Source: Flavobacterium fragile (lineage in GTDB: Bacteria; Bacteroidota; Bacteroidia; Flavobacteriales; Flavobacteriaceae). Taken from it: a DNA stretch of 64,000 nt. Position 1 is the stretch's first letter, and each line of letters begins with the position of its first letter. Of the stretch, positions 51,308 through 60,522 are shown piece by piece. The stretch is taken from positions 248,001 to 312,000 of the forward strand of contig NZ_JAMLJN010000001.1 in assembly GCF_023634865.1 (NCBI RefSeq). Reading direction: 5' to 3'. Both the position numbers and the translations under genes were made by a program. The notes beneath the pieces were generated by a model. The model was not told the DNA's origin and made no database searches. It was given only the letters and a program-made list of their open reading frames with translations.

Positions 51308-53545
51308 ATGTTTAAAAATATAGCGTTTTTGCTATTCTTTGTTTCTCAATTTATCCATTCACAAGAAACCATAAAAGGAATAGTAACTGACGAAAATAAT
51401 CAACCTTTAACAGGTGCTAATGTGTTTTGGTATAACACATCAATTGGCGCCATTACTAATGAAAAAGGTGAATTTTTAATCGAAAAATCTACCGAAACGA
51501 ATTTATTGGTAGTAACTTATATTGGATTTGAAACAAAGAAAGTAGAAATTACCTCTAACTCAATTTCAGTTGTATTAAAAGAAGTAAATACCTTAAAAGA
51601 AGTCGTGGTTTCTAAAACGCAAAAAGGAACCGAGCATTCTTTATATAAAGTCCAAAACATTCAAGTTATGGGACAAAAAGAGTTGCTAAAAGCTGCTTGT
51701 TGTAACTTGTCGGAAAGTTTCAGTACAAATCCATCTATTGATGTAAATTTTTCCGATGCTGTAACCGGAAATCGTCAAATTAAAATGTTAGGTTTAACCA
51801 GTCCGTATATTTTAATTGCAGAAGAAAATATTCCTTCAGTTCGTGGTGCTTCACAAGCTTACGGATTGACGTTTGTGCCTGGAACTTGGGTGGAAAGTAT
51901 CCAAATTACCAAAGGAGCAGGAAGTGTGATTAATGGTTACGAAAGTATTTCGGGTCAAATCAATTATGAAGTTTTAAAACCAGTTAATGATATTCCGTTT
52001 TTCTTAAATGTTTATGGTTCTCAGGATAGCCGTTATGAAATCAACACGCATTTCAATAATAAATTTACTGATAAATTAAGTTCGACTTTGTTTCTTCATG
52101 GCAATACTAGACAAAACAGAAACGATATGAACAACGACGGATTTTTAGATGGTCCAATCGGGAAACAAGTCAATATTTTAAACCGTTGGCAATATAACGA
52201 TGCCGAAAATGGTATCGTAAGTTTTTTAAATGTTCGCTACATGAACGATGAAAAACAAGCAGGAGAAATGAGTTTCAATCCCGATATAGATAGATTAACA
52301 ACTAACGCTTGGGGAAGCGAAATCAATACGGAGAAAATCGAAATTTCAAACAAAACAGGTTACGTTTTTCCCGATATGCCGTATCAAAGTTTCGGATTTC
52401 AGAACTCGTTTCAATCCCATAAACAAGATTCGTATTTTGGTTTAAGCCAGTATGATATCCATCAAAAAAGTTTTTATTCGAATTTATTATTCAATTCGAT
52501 AATCAACAATACCAAAAATAAATTCACAACTGGTTTAAATTTTACTTACGATGATTATAACGAATTCGTTGATGTGAATTTCAGCCGCGATTTTTCAAGA
52601 ATTGATAATTCTGTTGGTGCCTTTTTTGAATATACGTATGACAATTCTGATAATTTTAGTTTAGTAGCTGGTGCGAGAGTTGATAATCACAATCGTTTAG
52701 GAACTTTCATTACGCCTAGATTACATCTTCGATACAATCCTTGGGAAAATGCTGTAGTAAGAGCTTCCGCTGGAAGAGGAAAACGCGCTGCGAATATTTT
52801 TGCTGAAAACCAACAATTATTGGCATCCAATAGAAATTTTTCGATTTTGAATAATGAAGGGAAATTATACGGATTAAATCCAGAAATTGCTTGGAATTAT
52901 GGTTTGAGCTTCATCCAAAAATTCAAATTAGTAGGAAAAGATGCTGAGGTAATTTTAGATTATTATCGAACAGATTTTCAAAATCAAGCGGTGGTTGATA
53001 TTGATGCTTCTCCACAAGATGTTTTATTTTACAATTTAAAAGAAAATAGTTTTGCGAATTCATTTCAAGCCGAATTTTCAATTGATTTGATGACGCATTT
53101 GACTTTTAAAACGGCTTACAAATATTACGATGTGCAAACACAATTCACCCGTGGACAATTGCAAAAACCTTTACAAGCAAAACACAGAGTTTTTGGGAAT
53201 TTGGCTTACGAAACACATATCAAAGATAAAGGACAACAATGGAAATTTGATGTAACCTATAATTGGTTAGGCCAGCAACGTATGCCCTTTACACAAAACA
53301 ACCCAATGGAATATCGTTTAGATGAATATGCACCTTCTTTCGGTACTTTAAATGCTCAAATTACTAAAACATTTTCAAGTACATTTGAAGTGTATGTTGG
53401 AGGTGAAAATATGACAAATTACAAACAAAAAAACGGAATAATTCAAAATGAGAATCCTTTTGGAACTTATTTTGATAGTAGTTTGATATATGGCCCCACT
53501 TTTGGTGCCATGTATTATGCAGGATTACGATTTAAAATTAAGTAA
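51308..53545 (+). CDS. TonB-dependent receptor with carboxypeptidase-like N-domain
   Basis: 745 residues: signal peptide, a carboxypeptidase-regulatory-like domain ('IKGIVTDENNQPLTGANVFW', about 20-105), plug domain (about 115-225) and a C-terminal 22-strand barrel ending in 'YAGLRFKIK'. The plug carries 'KAACCNLSESFSTNPSIDVN', a Cys-Cys motif seen in receptors next to metal-binding proteins. It probably imports a metal complex across the outer membrane. Flanked by two metal-binding-type genes. Confidence 0.9.
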   Translation: MFKNIAFLLFFVSQFIHSQETIKGIVTDENNQPLTGANVFWYNTSIGAITNEKGEFLIEKSTETNLLVVTYIGFETKKVEITSNSISVVLKEVNTLKEVVVSKTQKGTEHSLYKVQNIQVMGQKELLKAACCNLSESFSTNPSIDVNFSDAVTGNRQIKMLGLTSPYILIAEENIPSVRGASQAYGLTFVPGTWVESIQITKGAGSVINGYESISGQINYEVLKPVNDIPFFLNVYGSQDSRYEINTHFNNKFTDKLSSTLFLHGNTRQNRNDMNNDGFLDGPIGKQVNILNRWQYNDAENGIVSFLNVRYMNDEKQAGEMSFNPDIDRLTTNAWGSEINTEKIEISNKTGYVFPDMPYQSFGFQNSFQSHKQDSYFGLSQYDIHQKSFYSNLLFNSIINNTKNKFTTGLNFTYDDYNEFVDVNFSRDFSRIDNSVGAFFEYTYDNSDNFSLVAGARVDNHNRLGTFITPRLHLRYNPWENAVVRASAGRGKRAANIFAENQQLLASNRNFSILNNEGKLYGLNPEIAWNYGLSFIQKFKLVGKDAEVILDYYRTDFQNQAVVDIDASPQDVLFYNLKENSFANSFQAEFSIDLMTHLTFKTAYKYYDVQTQFTRGQLQKPLQAKHRVFGNLAYETHIKDKGQQWKFDVTYNWLGQQRMPFTQNNPMEYRLDEYAPSFGTLNAQITKTFSSTFEVYVGGENMTNYKQKNGIIQNENPFGTYFDSSLIYGPTFGAMYYAGLRFKIK

Positions 53546-53561
53546 ATTAAAATAAATTAAA

Positions 53562-53906
53562 ATGAAAAGAATTGTTTTATTAGTATTAGCGTGTTTTTTT
53601 ACTTTGACTATGGTAGCTCAAGAAAAGAAAAGCAAAAATAAAAAAGTAGAAATAGAAGTGGCAGGAAATTGTGGTATGTGTGAAAAACGTATCGAAAAGG
53701 CTGCATACTCGGTAAAAGGTGTAAAAAATGCGGAATGGCATTCTGATCACAAAACTATACACTTGGTAATTGACGAAACTAAATGTTCAGCAGAAGATGT
53801 TGCTAAGGCAATCGCAGCGGCTGGACATGATACGGGGTCAGTTAAAGCGCTAGATGATGTTTATGAAAAATTACATGGTTGTTGTTTGTATGAACGCATG
53901 AAATAA
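53562..53906 (+). CDS. Secreted heavy-metal-associated (HMA) domain protein
   Basis: 114 residues with signal peptide (ending MVAQ) and one HMA domain: 'VAGNCGMCEKRIEKAAYSVKG' contains the metal-binding C-x2-C of copper chaperones (G-N-C-G-M-C). The tail has 'HGCCLYERM', two more cysteines. It should work in the periplasm, handing copper or a similar ion to or from the neighbouring receptor. It ends at a terminator. Confidence 0.88.
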   Translation: MKRIVLLVLACFFTLTMVAQEKKSKNKKVEIEVAGNCGMCEKRIEKAAYSVKGVKNAEWHSDHKTIHLVIDETKCSAEDVAKAIAAAGHDTGSVKALDDVYEKLHGCCLYERMK

Positions 53907-53912
53907 TTAAAG

Positions 53913-53944
53913 GCCCAATTAGAAACTCTGATTGGGCTTTTTTT
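53913..53944 (+). terminator. Intrinsic terminator of the metal-handling operon
   Basis: GCCCAATTAG / CTGATTGGGC stem (one G-T wobble), five-base loop, then T7. Confidence 0.9.
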
Positions 53945-53988
53945 GTTAAAATTTTGTATAAATTATAATTAAAAACTAATATATAATA

Positions 53989-53996
53989 TACATTTG
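53989..53996 (+). promoter_or_regulatory. -7 element upstream of the small gene preceding dabA
   Basis: TACATTTG fits TAnnTTTG, 27 bases before the TTG start at 54024. Confidence 0.5.
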
Positions 53997-54023
53997 TATA
54001 CTCTTAAATGAACAAATGTAGAT

Positions 54024-54392
54024 TTGAAAAAAATAGTTAAAATAATAGTTGTATTTGCACTTACTTTATTTGTATGGTCCTTCTTACCAACAAATAAGAT
54101 GAACTATGAGTTAACTAATTTATTTCAATTCGAATTACAAGATAGTAAAGAACATCCTCAGTATTCTCATTTTCAAACGGTAGAATTAGAAGAAAGCGAT
54201 TTTGTATACACAGAGTTAGATCCTGATTTTGAATTACAAAATTCTTGGATTGTATTACCTGACATTTCTTATAATTTTTTCAAAACGCCATTAAGAGGAA
54301 AATCAAATTTATTTTCACTTACATTCTTTTCTTCAAAAGAAACTATACCACTTTACGATTTGTTTTGTAATTGGAAGTTTCATCTGTCTTAA
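54024..54392 (+). CDS. Unknown small exported or anchored protein
   Basis: 122 residues, TTG start. An N-terminal hydrophobic segment (about 4-22) is followed by an acidic middle ('VELEESDFVYTELDPDFELQ') and a C-terminal 'IPLYDLFCNWKFHLS'. I recognise no family. It has its own promoter box and its stop lies in the left arm of a nested inverted repeat just upstream of dabA, so it may be the first gene of the inorganic-carbon operon or a separate unit. Confidence 0.5.
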   Translation: MKKIVKIIVVFALTLFVWSFLPTNKMNYELTNLFQFELQDSKEHPQYSHFQTVELEESDFVYTELDPDFELQNSWIVLPDISYNFFKTPLRGKSNLFSLTFFSSKETIPLYDLFCNWKFHLS

Positions 54393-54450
54393 TACACATA
54401 TCTCTTCTATCACAATATTAATTTGATTGTGAATTTTCACTGTGTATTAA
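54389..54450. promoter_or_regulatory. Nested inverted repeat upstream of dabA
   Basis: Outer arms TTAATACACA (54389-54398) and TGTGTATTAA (54441-54450) are perfect complements. Inside them TCACAAT (54410-54416) and ATTGTGA (54426-54432) form a second perfect pair. No T tract follows, and the right end is 16 bases from the dabA ATG. It may be an operator pair or an mRNA leader structure. Confidence 0.65.
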
Positions 54451-54466
54451 TTTATTTCATTAATCA

Positions 54467-56962
54467 ATGAAAAAACATACCGTTAGTTTTGACGAACATG
54501 AAGTTCTTCATCACTTAACCCATTATTTACCAGCACAAAATCCGTTAAAAGACTTTGTGCACCACAATACTTTGCATGCTTTTCAAAGTAAAAAATTTCA
54601 TGATGCATTGCATGAAGCAACAACTATTTTTGGATATAAAACGTATTTGTCAATATCTGATTTTAGACAACGATTTGCTAATAAGGAAATCAATGAAGCC
54701 GTTTTAGATGCTATCATTACAAAAGCAAAAGGAGCTGCAAATCTTCAAATCTGGAAAGAAAAATTACTGAAGACAAATTATGACGAATCCATTTCTCCAA
54801 GAATTGGAAGTTTGCGTGCTAATTGGAAAAAACATTATGCTATAAATCTTGAGAAATCAACACATAGTTTACTGTTTCGCGTATTGTGTAGCTATTTAGA
54901 TCAAGGAATTGCTATTTGGAATTTTCCGATTCATAATAAAGGTTTTTTAGCTTCTATTAGAGAGTTAGAAAAGAATACTTTTAAAGGGATTTTTACTTCT
55001 AATAGAGCAAAAAAACTATTACAAGAAAACGCTTCAATTACGCAATTATTAGAGTTAATTGTAGGGAAAGAAGAATTATTTGAACAATATTTGTTTGACC
55101 AACAATTCGGACATCCAGGTTGGAGTGGGATGATTGCAACTATCGAAAATAATCCAAGTTCACTATTAGATTCAAAACAAATTACGTTAGAGGAATTAAT
55201 CAAGTTTGAATTACTTCTTGAAATTGATACTTTAGATAATAAGTTTAATGATATTTGGGCACCACTTGGTTTTAAAATCGAAGACGAAGACTTCTTATTA
55301 TTTGAAAAAGTTGAATACAATGAACTTTTCGATGTATTATCTATTTGGCAACAAGCATTTGAATGGAATTTCTACGATGCTGTTCTAGCTAATGTTCAAA
55401 ATATAAAAGAAGAGAAATTGGAAGCAACTCCAAGTTTTCAAGGTATGTTTTGTATGGACGATAGAGAATGTTCTTTCAGAAGACATATTGAACATATTGA
55501 TAAGAATGCCGTTACTTTTGGAACAGCAGCTTTCTTTAACTTCGAATTTTTCTATCAACCGGTAAATGGGAAATTTTATACCAAATTATGTCCCGCGCCA
55601 GTTACACCAAAATTCTTAATCAAAGAAGAACACAGAAAGAAAAAACAAGCTAAAGATTTACATTATCACAAGCAATCACATTCGTTGTTTTTCGGTTGGA
55701 TAATTAGTCAAACCTTAGGGTTTTCTTCGGCTTTAAAATTGTTTTTGAATATTTTTAAACCTTCGATGTCGCCAGCTACAACGGCTTCATTTAAGCATTT
55801 ACATAAAAAATCGAAATTGGTTATTGAAAACAAAGATACCAATCAAAAAGAGAATGATTTACAAATTGGTTTTTCAGTAGAAGAAATGGCCAATAGAGTA
55901 GAAGGTTTGTTAAAAAGTATTGGATTAGTCTCGAATTTTTCATCAATAGTTTATGTTGTCGGACACGGAGCTACTAGTGTTAATAATACCCATTATGCAG
56001 GTTATGATTGTGGTGCTTGTAGCGGAAGACCAAGTTCGGTAAACGCAAAAGTAGCTTCGTTTGCAGCAAATCACCCAGGAGTTAGAGCCATTTTGAGACA
56101 AAGAGGAATTGATATTCCAACTTCAACACAATTTTTACCAGCTTTACACGATACAACTCGCGATGAAATTGCTTTTTATGATGAAGATACGTTATCAGAA
56201 CCAAATAAAGCTTTGCACCAACAAAATGTAATTACGTTTACGAAAGCTTTAGATAACAACGCAAAAGAACGTTCAAGACGATTTGATACGATTGATACTT
56301 CAGATACTTTAGAAAAAGTGCATGAAAAAGTAAAACGTCGTTCACTTTCTTTATTTGAACCTCGTCCTGAATTAAATCACGCTACGAATGCCATGTGTAT
56401 AGTAGGAAGAAGAAGTTTGTCAAAGCAATTGTTTTTAGACCGACGTTCTTTTTTGAATTCATATGACTACGAAGTCGATCCTTCAGGTGATTATTTAGCG
56501 ATTATCTTAGGAGCAGTTACACCTGTTGGCGGTGGGATTAATTTGGAATATTATTTTTCAAGAGTTGACAATCAAAAATTAGGAGCGGGCTCGAAATTAC
56601 CTCACAATGTAATGGGATTAATTGGAGTTGCCAACGGAATCGATGGCGATTTACGTCCAGGTTTGCCAAGTCAAATGATTGAGGTGCATGACCCGGTTCG
56701 TTTGTTAGTCATTGCCGAACATTTTCCTGAAAAGGTTATGTATGCAATTACAAAAAATCCGGCTACTTATGAATGGTATAAGAATGATTGGGTGAAATTA
56801 GTGGCAGTTCAACCTGAAACTAAAGAGCTTTTTGTTTTTGAAGACGAAAAGTTTGTTCCCTATCAACCTATTCAAACTGTAAATTTCATTAAAGATGAAA
56901 TGCAGTTGGTTGAAACTACAAAAGAAAATCTTCCAGTAGGAATAATCACTAATACCCTTTAA
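54467..56962 (+). CDS. dabA: Inorganic carbon accumulation protein DabA (DUF2309)
   Basis: 831 residues of the YbcC/DUF2309 family. The beta-carbonic-anhydrase-like zinc site is intact: Cys329-x-Asp331 in 'FCMDDRECSFR' and His500 and Cys515 in 'GHGATSVNNTHYAGYDCG', with the same 15-residue spacing as His524/Cys539 in the characterised Halothiobacillus protein. With DabB it is thought to convert CO2 to bicarbonate in one direction using the ion gradient. The typical 'FVHHNTLHAF' N-terminus is present. dabB begins four bases later. Confidence 0.95.
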   Translation: MKKHTVSFDEHEVLHHLTHYLPAQNPLKDFVHHNTLHAFQSKKFHDALHEATTIFGYKTYLSISDFRQRFANKEINEAVLDAIITKAKGAANLQIWKEKLLKTNYDESISPRIGSLRANWKKHYAINLEKSTHSLLFRVLCSYLDQGIAIWNFPIHNKGFLASIRELEKNTFKGIFTSNRAKKLLQENASITQLLELIVGKEELFEQYLFDQQFGHPGWSGMIATIENNPSSLLDSKQITLEELIKFELLLEIDTLDNKFNDIWAPLGFKIEDEDFLLFEKVEYNELFDVLSIWQQAFEWNFYDAVLANVQNIKEEKLEATPSFQGMFCMDDRECSFRRHIEHIDKNAVTFGTAAFFNFEFFYQPVNGKFYTKLCPAPVTPKFLIKEEHRKKKQAKDLHYHKQSHSLFFGWIISQTLGFSSALKLFLNIFKPSMSPATTASFKHLHKKSKLVIENKDTNQKENDLQIGFSVEEMANRVEGLLKSIGLVSNFSSIVYVVGHGATSVNNTHYAGYDCGACSGRPSSVNAKVASFAANHPGVRAILRQRGIDIPTSTQFLPALHDTTRDEIAFYDEDTLSEPNKALHQQNVITFTKALDNNAKERSRRFDTIDTSDTLEKVHEKVKRRSLSLFEPRPELNHATNAMCIVGRRSLSKQLFLDRRSFLNSYDYEVDPSGDYLAIILGAVTPVGGGINLEYYFSRVDNQKLGAGSKLPHNVMGLIGVANGIDGDLRPGLPSQMIEVHDPVRLLVIAEHFPEKVMYAITKNPATYEWYKNDWVKLVAVQPETKELFVFEDEKFVPYQPIQTVNFIKDEMQLVETTKENLPVGIITNTL

Positions 56963-56965
56963 GTC

Positions 56966-58834
56966 ATGAACGAGTTATTGCAATATTTTATACTGTTACC
57001 GTTTTTAGGCTTTATCATTAGTTTGTTTTTGCCTGAATCTAAAGAAAAAGCCATCTCATGGACGGCTTTTGGAACGGTTTTTTTACAATTAATAGGATTA
57101 GCAGCTTTTATCATTTTTTGGATAATTGACGGAGCTAAAGATTTAAATTTATTAGAATTGTCGGTATTAAAAACAGCTCATTACGAGTTTTATATCGCTT
57201 TCTATTTTGACCAAATCTCAGCTGTTTATTTGTTCATTGGAGCTTTATTAACTTCGATGATAACTACTTATAGTCGTTATTATTTACATAGAGAAAAAGG
57301 ATACAAGCGTTTTTTTAATACGGTTTTGTTTTTCTTTTTCGGATATAACTTAGCTATTTTATCAGGAAACTTTGAAACCTTATTCATTGGTTGGGAGATC
57401 ATTGGAATTTCTTCTTTCCTTTTAATTGCTTTTTATAGAGAACGTTATTTACCTGTTAAAAATGCATTCAAAGTATTCTCAATTTACAGAATTGGCGATG
57501 TTGGATTGCTATTAGCCATGTGGGCAAGTCACCATTTATTTCATGAAAATATTACCTTCATGAAGTTAAATAATTACGAATTGGTCAACGAACATCTGCA
57601 AAATCATTCCATTATCGGAATATTCATTGCGCTTTGTTTGGCTTGTGCGGCTGCGGCAAAATCGGCTCAGATTCCGTTTTCGTCTTGGTTGCCAAGAGCT
57701 ATGGAAGGACCAACACCTTCGAGCGCTATTTTCTATGGTTCCTTATCAGTGCATTTAGGAGTTTTCTTGATGTTGAGAACGTTTCCATTTTGGGAACATC
57801 AAACTACCATGCGTTTTGCCATTGGATTAATGGGATTAACCACGAGTTTGGCGGCATCGGTTATGGCAAGAGTTCAATCTTCTGTAAAGAGTCAAGTTGC
57901 CTACAGTTCAATTTCTCAAATTGGAATTATATTTATTGAAATTGCTTTAGGTTTTGAAACATTAGCCTTAATTCACTTTGCTGGAAATGCATTTTTGAGA
58001 ACATATCAATTATTGGTATCGCCATCAGTAGTGAGTTATTTAATTCGCGACCAATTTTACAATTTCAAACCAAGAGAAAAAGCTATCGAAGATTCGTATC
58101 CAAAGAAAATAGAATACACGCTTTACATTTTAGCTCTTAAAGAATTCAATTTGGAAGGTTTCTTAAATATGGTTTTGTGGAGGCCCTTGAAAATGATTGG
58201 TAAATCACTAGATTTCATGAATATTAAGAGAATTTATTTCTTCTTCATTCCAATCTATTTATTGGGATTCATAACGTATAAATTCAAGTTACATTTACCT
58301 TATCAAATTACCAATATTCTTCCTGAATTATTTGCTTTTATTGGTTTGGTATTCGTTTTCAAATCGTTTTCAGAACGTAGAAGTCCGTTTTTAGCCTGGA
58401 TTTTAATTGTAATGAATCACTTTTGGATTGCTTTAGCCATTGTGTTTAATGACAAAGTTGGTATTAGCGAAATTGCTATTTATCTATCAGGAATTATTGT
58501 TGCTGGAATCATAGGGTATGTAGCTTTATTACAACTTCGAAAATTAGAAAGAAAAATTCTGATTAATCAGTATTTAGGGCATGTTTACGAGCATCCTAAA
58601 TTTGCTTTCTTTTTCTTGTTAGCGACATTAGGAATCACGGGCTTTCCAATTACAACAACTTTCATCGGCGAAGATTTGGTTTTTAGTCATATTGAAAGTA
58701 ATCAACTATTCTTAGCCTTTTTTGTAGCATCAAGTTTTGTGGTTTCAGGTATTGCTGGAATCCGAATTTATGCTCGTCTTTTCTTAGGTCCTCACGTTAA
58801 AACGTATCATGAGTTACCTTACAAATCATCTTAA
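56966..58834 (+). CDS. dabB: DabB: NuoL/MrpA-like cation-conducting subunit of the DAB pump
   Basis: 622 residues with about 15 membrane segments. Key residues of the proton-channel family are present: Glu in 'FIGWEIIGISSFLLI' and Lys in 'AAAAKSAQIPFSSWLPRAMEGPTPSS'. It is neither next to other complex I subunits nor to mrp genes, and it is directly after dabA, so it is DabB, which supplies the ion gradient to DabA. It is 16 bases before a SulP transporter gene. Confidence 0.93.
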   Translation: MNELLQYFILLPFLGFIISLFLPESKEKAISWTAFGTVFLQLIGLAAFIIFWIIDGAKDLNLLELSVLKTAHYEFYIAFYFDQISAVYLFIGALLTSMITTYSRYYLHREKGYKRFFNTVLFFFFGYNLAILSGNFETLFIGWEIIGISSFLLIAFYRERYLPVKNAFKVFSIYRIGDVGLLLAMWASHHLFHENITFMKLNNYELVNEHLQNHSIIGIFIALCLACAAAAKSAQIPFSSWLPRAMEGPTPSSAIFYGSLSVHLGVFLMLRTFPFWEHQTTMRFAIGLMGLTTSLAASVMARVQSSVKSQVAYSSISQIGIIFIEIALGFETLALIHFAGNAFLRTYQLLVSPSVVSYLIRDQFYNFKPREKAIEDSYPKKIEYTLYILALKEFNLEGFLNMVLWRPLKMIGKSLDFMNIKRIYFFFIPIYLLGFITYKFKLHLPYQITNILPELFAFIGLVFVFKSFSERRSPFLAWILIVMNHFWIALAIVFNDKVGISEIAIYLSGIIVAGIIGYVALLQLRKLERKILINQYLGHVYEHPKFAFFFLLATLGITGFPITTTFIGEDLVFSHIESNQLFLAFFVASSFVVSGIAGIRIYARLFLGPHVKTYHELPYKSS

Positions 58835-58849
58835 TTTATTCGAAAAAAT

Positions 58850-60451
58850 ATGAACGCAAATATAAAAAAATACATTCCTGCTGATGGATTAGCAGGTTTA
58901 AAAGAAAATTTTAAAACGGATGCCATTTCTGGTTTCATCGTGTTTTTATTGGCATTGCCTTTGAGTTTAGGAATAGCAAAAGCTTCTGATTTCCCACCAA
59001 TTATGGGATTAATCACGGCTATTATTGGTGGAATTGTAGTTTCATTTTTCATGGGTTCTCGTTTAACAATTAAAGGGCCAGCTGCTGGTTTAATTGTTAT
59101 TGTTGCTGGTGCTGTTGCAGAATTTGGAAAAGGAGATAACGAATTAGGTTGGAAGTTAGCCCTTGGAGCAATGGTTGTTGCGGGAGTAATTCAAATTCTT
59201 TTCGGAGTTTTAAAATTAGGTAAATTGGCCGATTTCTTCCCTCTTTCTGCTATTCACGGAATGTTAGCAGCAATTGGAATTATCATTATAGCAAAACAAA
59301 TTCCCGTCTTATTAAATGATAATCCAACGTTAGCAAAAGGTAAAGGTCCATTGGAATTATTAGCTAATATTCCAAACTTCATTGCTAATTTAGATCCTAA
59401 AGCTTCTATTATAGGTGTTGTGAGTTTGTCAATTATGATGGGATGGCCTTATATCAAAAATAAAACTATTAAAATGATCCCAGCTCCGCTTGTGGTATTG
59501 TTGTTTGCTATACCATGTGAGTTATTCATGCATTTTAAACAAACAGAACCGGTTTATGCTTTAGTGAAAATTGGAAGTTTTGTTGATAATTTGAATTTCA
59601 ATGCAAGTTTTGAAGGTTTTTCTCAAACAGGATTATTTATTAAGTATGTAATTATGTTTGCTTTAGTAGGAACATTAGAATCATTGTTGACAGTAAAAGC
59701 AATCGATTTGTTGGATCCTTTCAAAAGAAAATCAAACATGAATAAAGATTTAATTGCTGTCGGAATTGGAAATACAATTGCGGCTTTCTTAGGAGGTTTA
59801 CCAATGATTTCTGAAGTGGCGCGTTCTTCTTCAAATGTTAACAATGGTGCAAAAACAAGATGGGCAAATTTCTTTCACGGATTCTTTATTTTAATGTTTG
59901 TATTACTTGCTACTCCAATATTAGAGTTGATTCCAAATGCCGCTTTAGCTGCAATGTTGATTACAGTAGGGATTAAATTAGCACATCCAAAAGAATTCAT
60001 TCATACATTTCAAATCGGTAAAGAACAATTGGCAATTTTTTTAGTAACGATTTTCTTTACATTATTCGAAGATTTACTTATTGGTATTGCTGCTGGGATG
60101 GTTTTAAAAATCATCATTCATTTAATTAATGGAACACCAATTTCTTCATTATTTAAAGCACCAACATTAGTTTCTTTTGAAGGAAATAATTATTTGGTTG
60201 AAATTAGTAAAGCAGCTGTTTTTACAAATTACTTAGGTGTAAAAAGTAAATTAGAAGCAATTCCCTATGGTTTTGATGTAACAATAGATTTAAAGAAAAC
60301 GAAATTAGTTGACCATTCTGTAATGGAAAACTTGGAGCACTTTAAACATGATTATGAAGCTAATGGAGGTACAGTTAAGATTAAAGGATTAGAGAATCAT
60401 AAGCCACTTTCTGCTCATCCATTGTCTTCAAGAAAAGCAAAACTAGCTTAG
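58850..60451 (+). CDS. SulP-family anion transporter, probable bicarbonate transporter
   Basis: 533 residues: a SulP core of about 12-14 membrane segments ('DAISGFIVFLLALPLSLGIAKAS', 'TIKGPAAGLIVIVAGAV', 'AFLGGLPMISEVARSSSNVN') and a C-terminal STAS-like domain (about 450-525). SulP proteins move sulfate, bicarbonate or related anions with Na+ or H+. The position directly after dabAB points to bicarbonate (inference). Confidence 0.9.
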   Translation: MNANIKKYIPADGLAGLKENFKTDAISGFIVFLLALPLSLGIAKASDFPPIMGLITAIIGGIVVSFFMGSRLTIKGPAAGLIVIVAGAVAEFGKGDNELGWKLALGAMVVAGVIQILFGVLKLGKLADFFPLSAIHGMLAAIGIIIIAKQIPVLLNDNPTLAKGKGPLELLANIPNFIANLDPKASIIGVVSLSIMMGWPYIKNKTIKMIPAPLVVLLFAIPCELFMHFKQTEPVYALVKIGSFVDNLNFNASFEGFSQTGLFIKYVIMFALVGTLESLLTVKAIDLLDPFKRKSNMNKDLIAVGIGNTIAAFLGGLPMISEVARSSSNVNNGAKTRWANFFHGFFILMFVLLATPILELIPNAALAAMLITVGIKLAHPKEFIHTFQIGKEQLAIFLVTIFFTLFEDLLIGIAAGMVLKIIIHLINGTPISSLFKAPTLVSFEGNNYLVEISKAAVFTNYLGVKSKLEAIPYGFDVTIDLKKTKLVDHSVMENLEHFKHDYEANGGTVKIKGLENHKPLSAHPLSSRKAKLA

Positions 60452-60475
60452 TTTTTTAGTAGTAAAATAATAATT

Positions 60476-60501
60476 GGAAACCCATAATCAAATGGGTTTC
60501 C
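60476..60501 (+). repeat. Hairpin between the SulP gene and the porin gene
   Basis: GGAAACCCAT / ATGGGTTTCC perfect 10-bp stem with a six-base loop. Only a weak T-rich run follows, so it may partly terminate, or protect mRNA ends, between the two genes. Confidence 0.6.
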
Positions 60502-60522
60502 TAATTCTTTATATCAAAAAAA

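Noticed and set aside
54931..55320. Antisense frame inside dabA
   Set aside because: Low-complexity Ser/Asn/Ile composition typical of antisense AT-rich DNA, and dabA is intact there.
57634..57939. Overlapping frame within dabB
   Set aside because: It is a plus-one reading of the conserved membrane region of DabB; the peptide has no signal or known family.
54467..58834. dabB as complex I subunit NuoL or an Mrp antiporter subunit
   Set aside because: No other nuo or mrp genes are nearby and it directly follows dabA, which is the diagnostic pairing for DabB.
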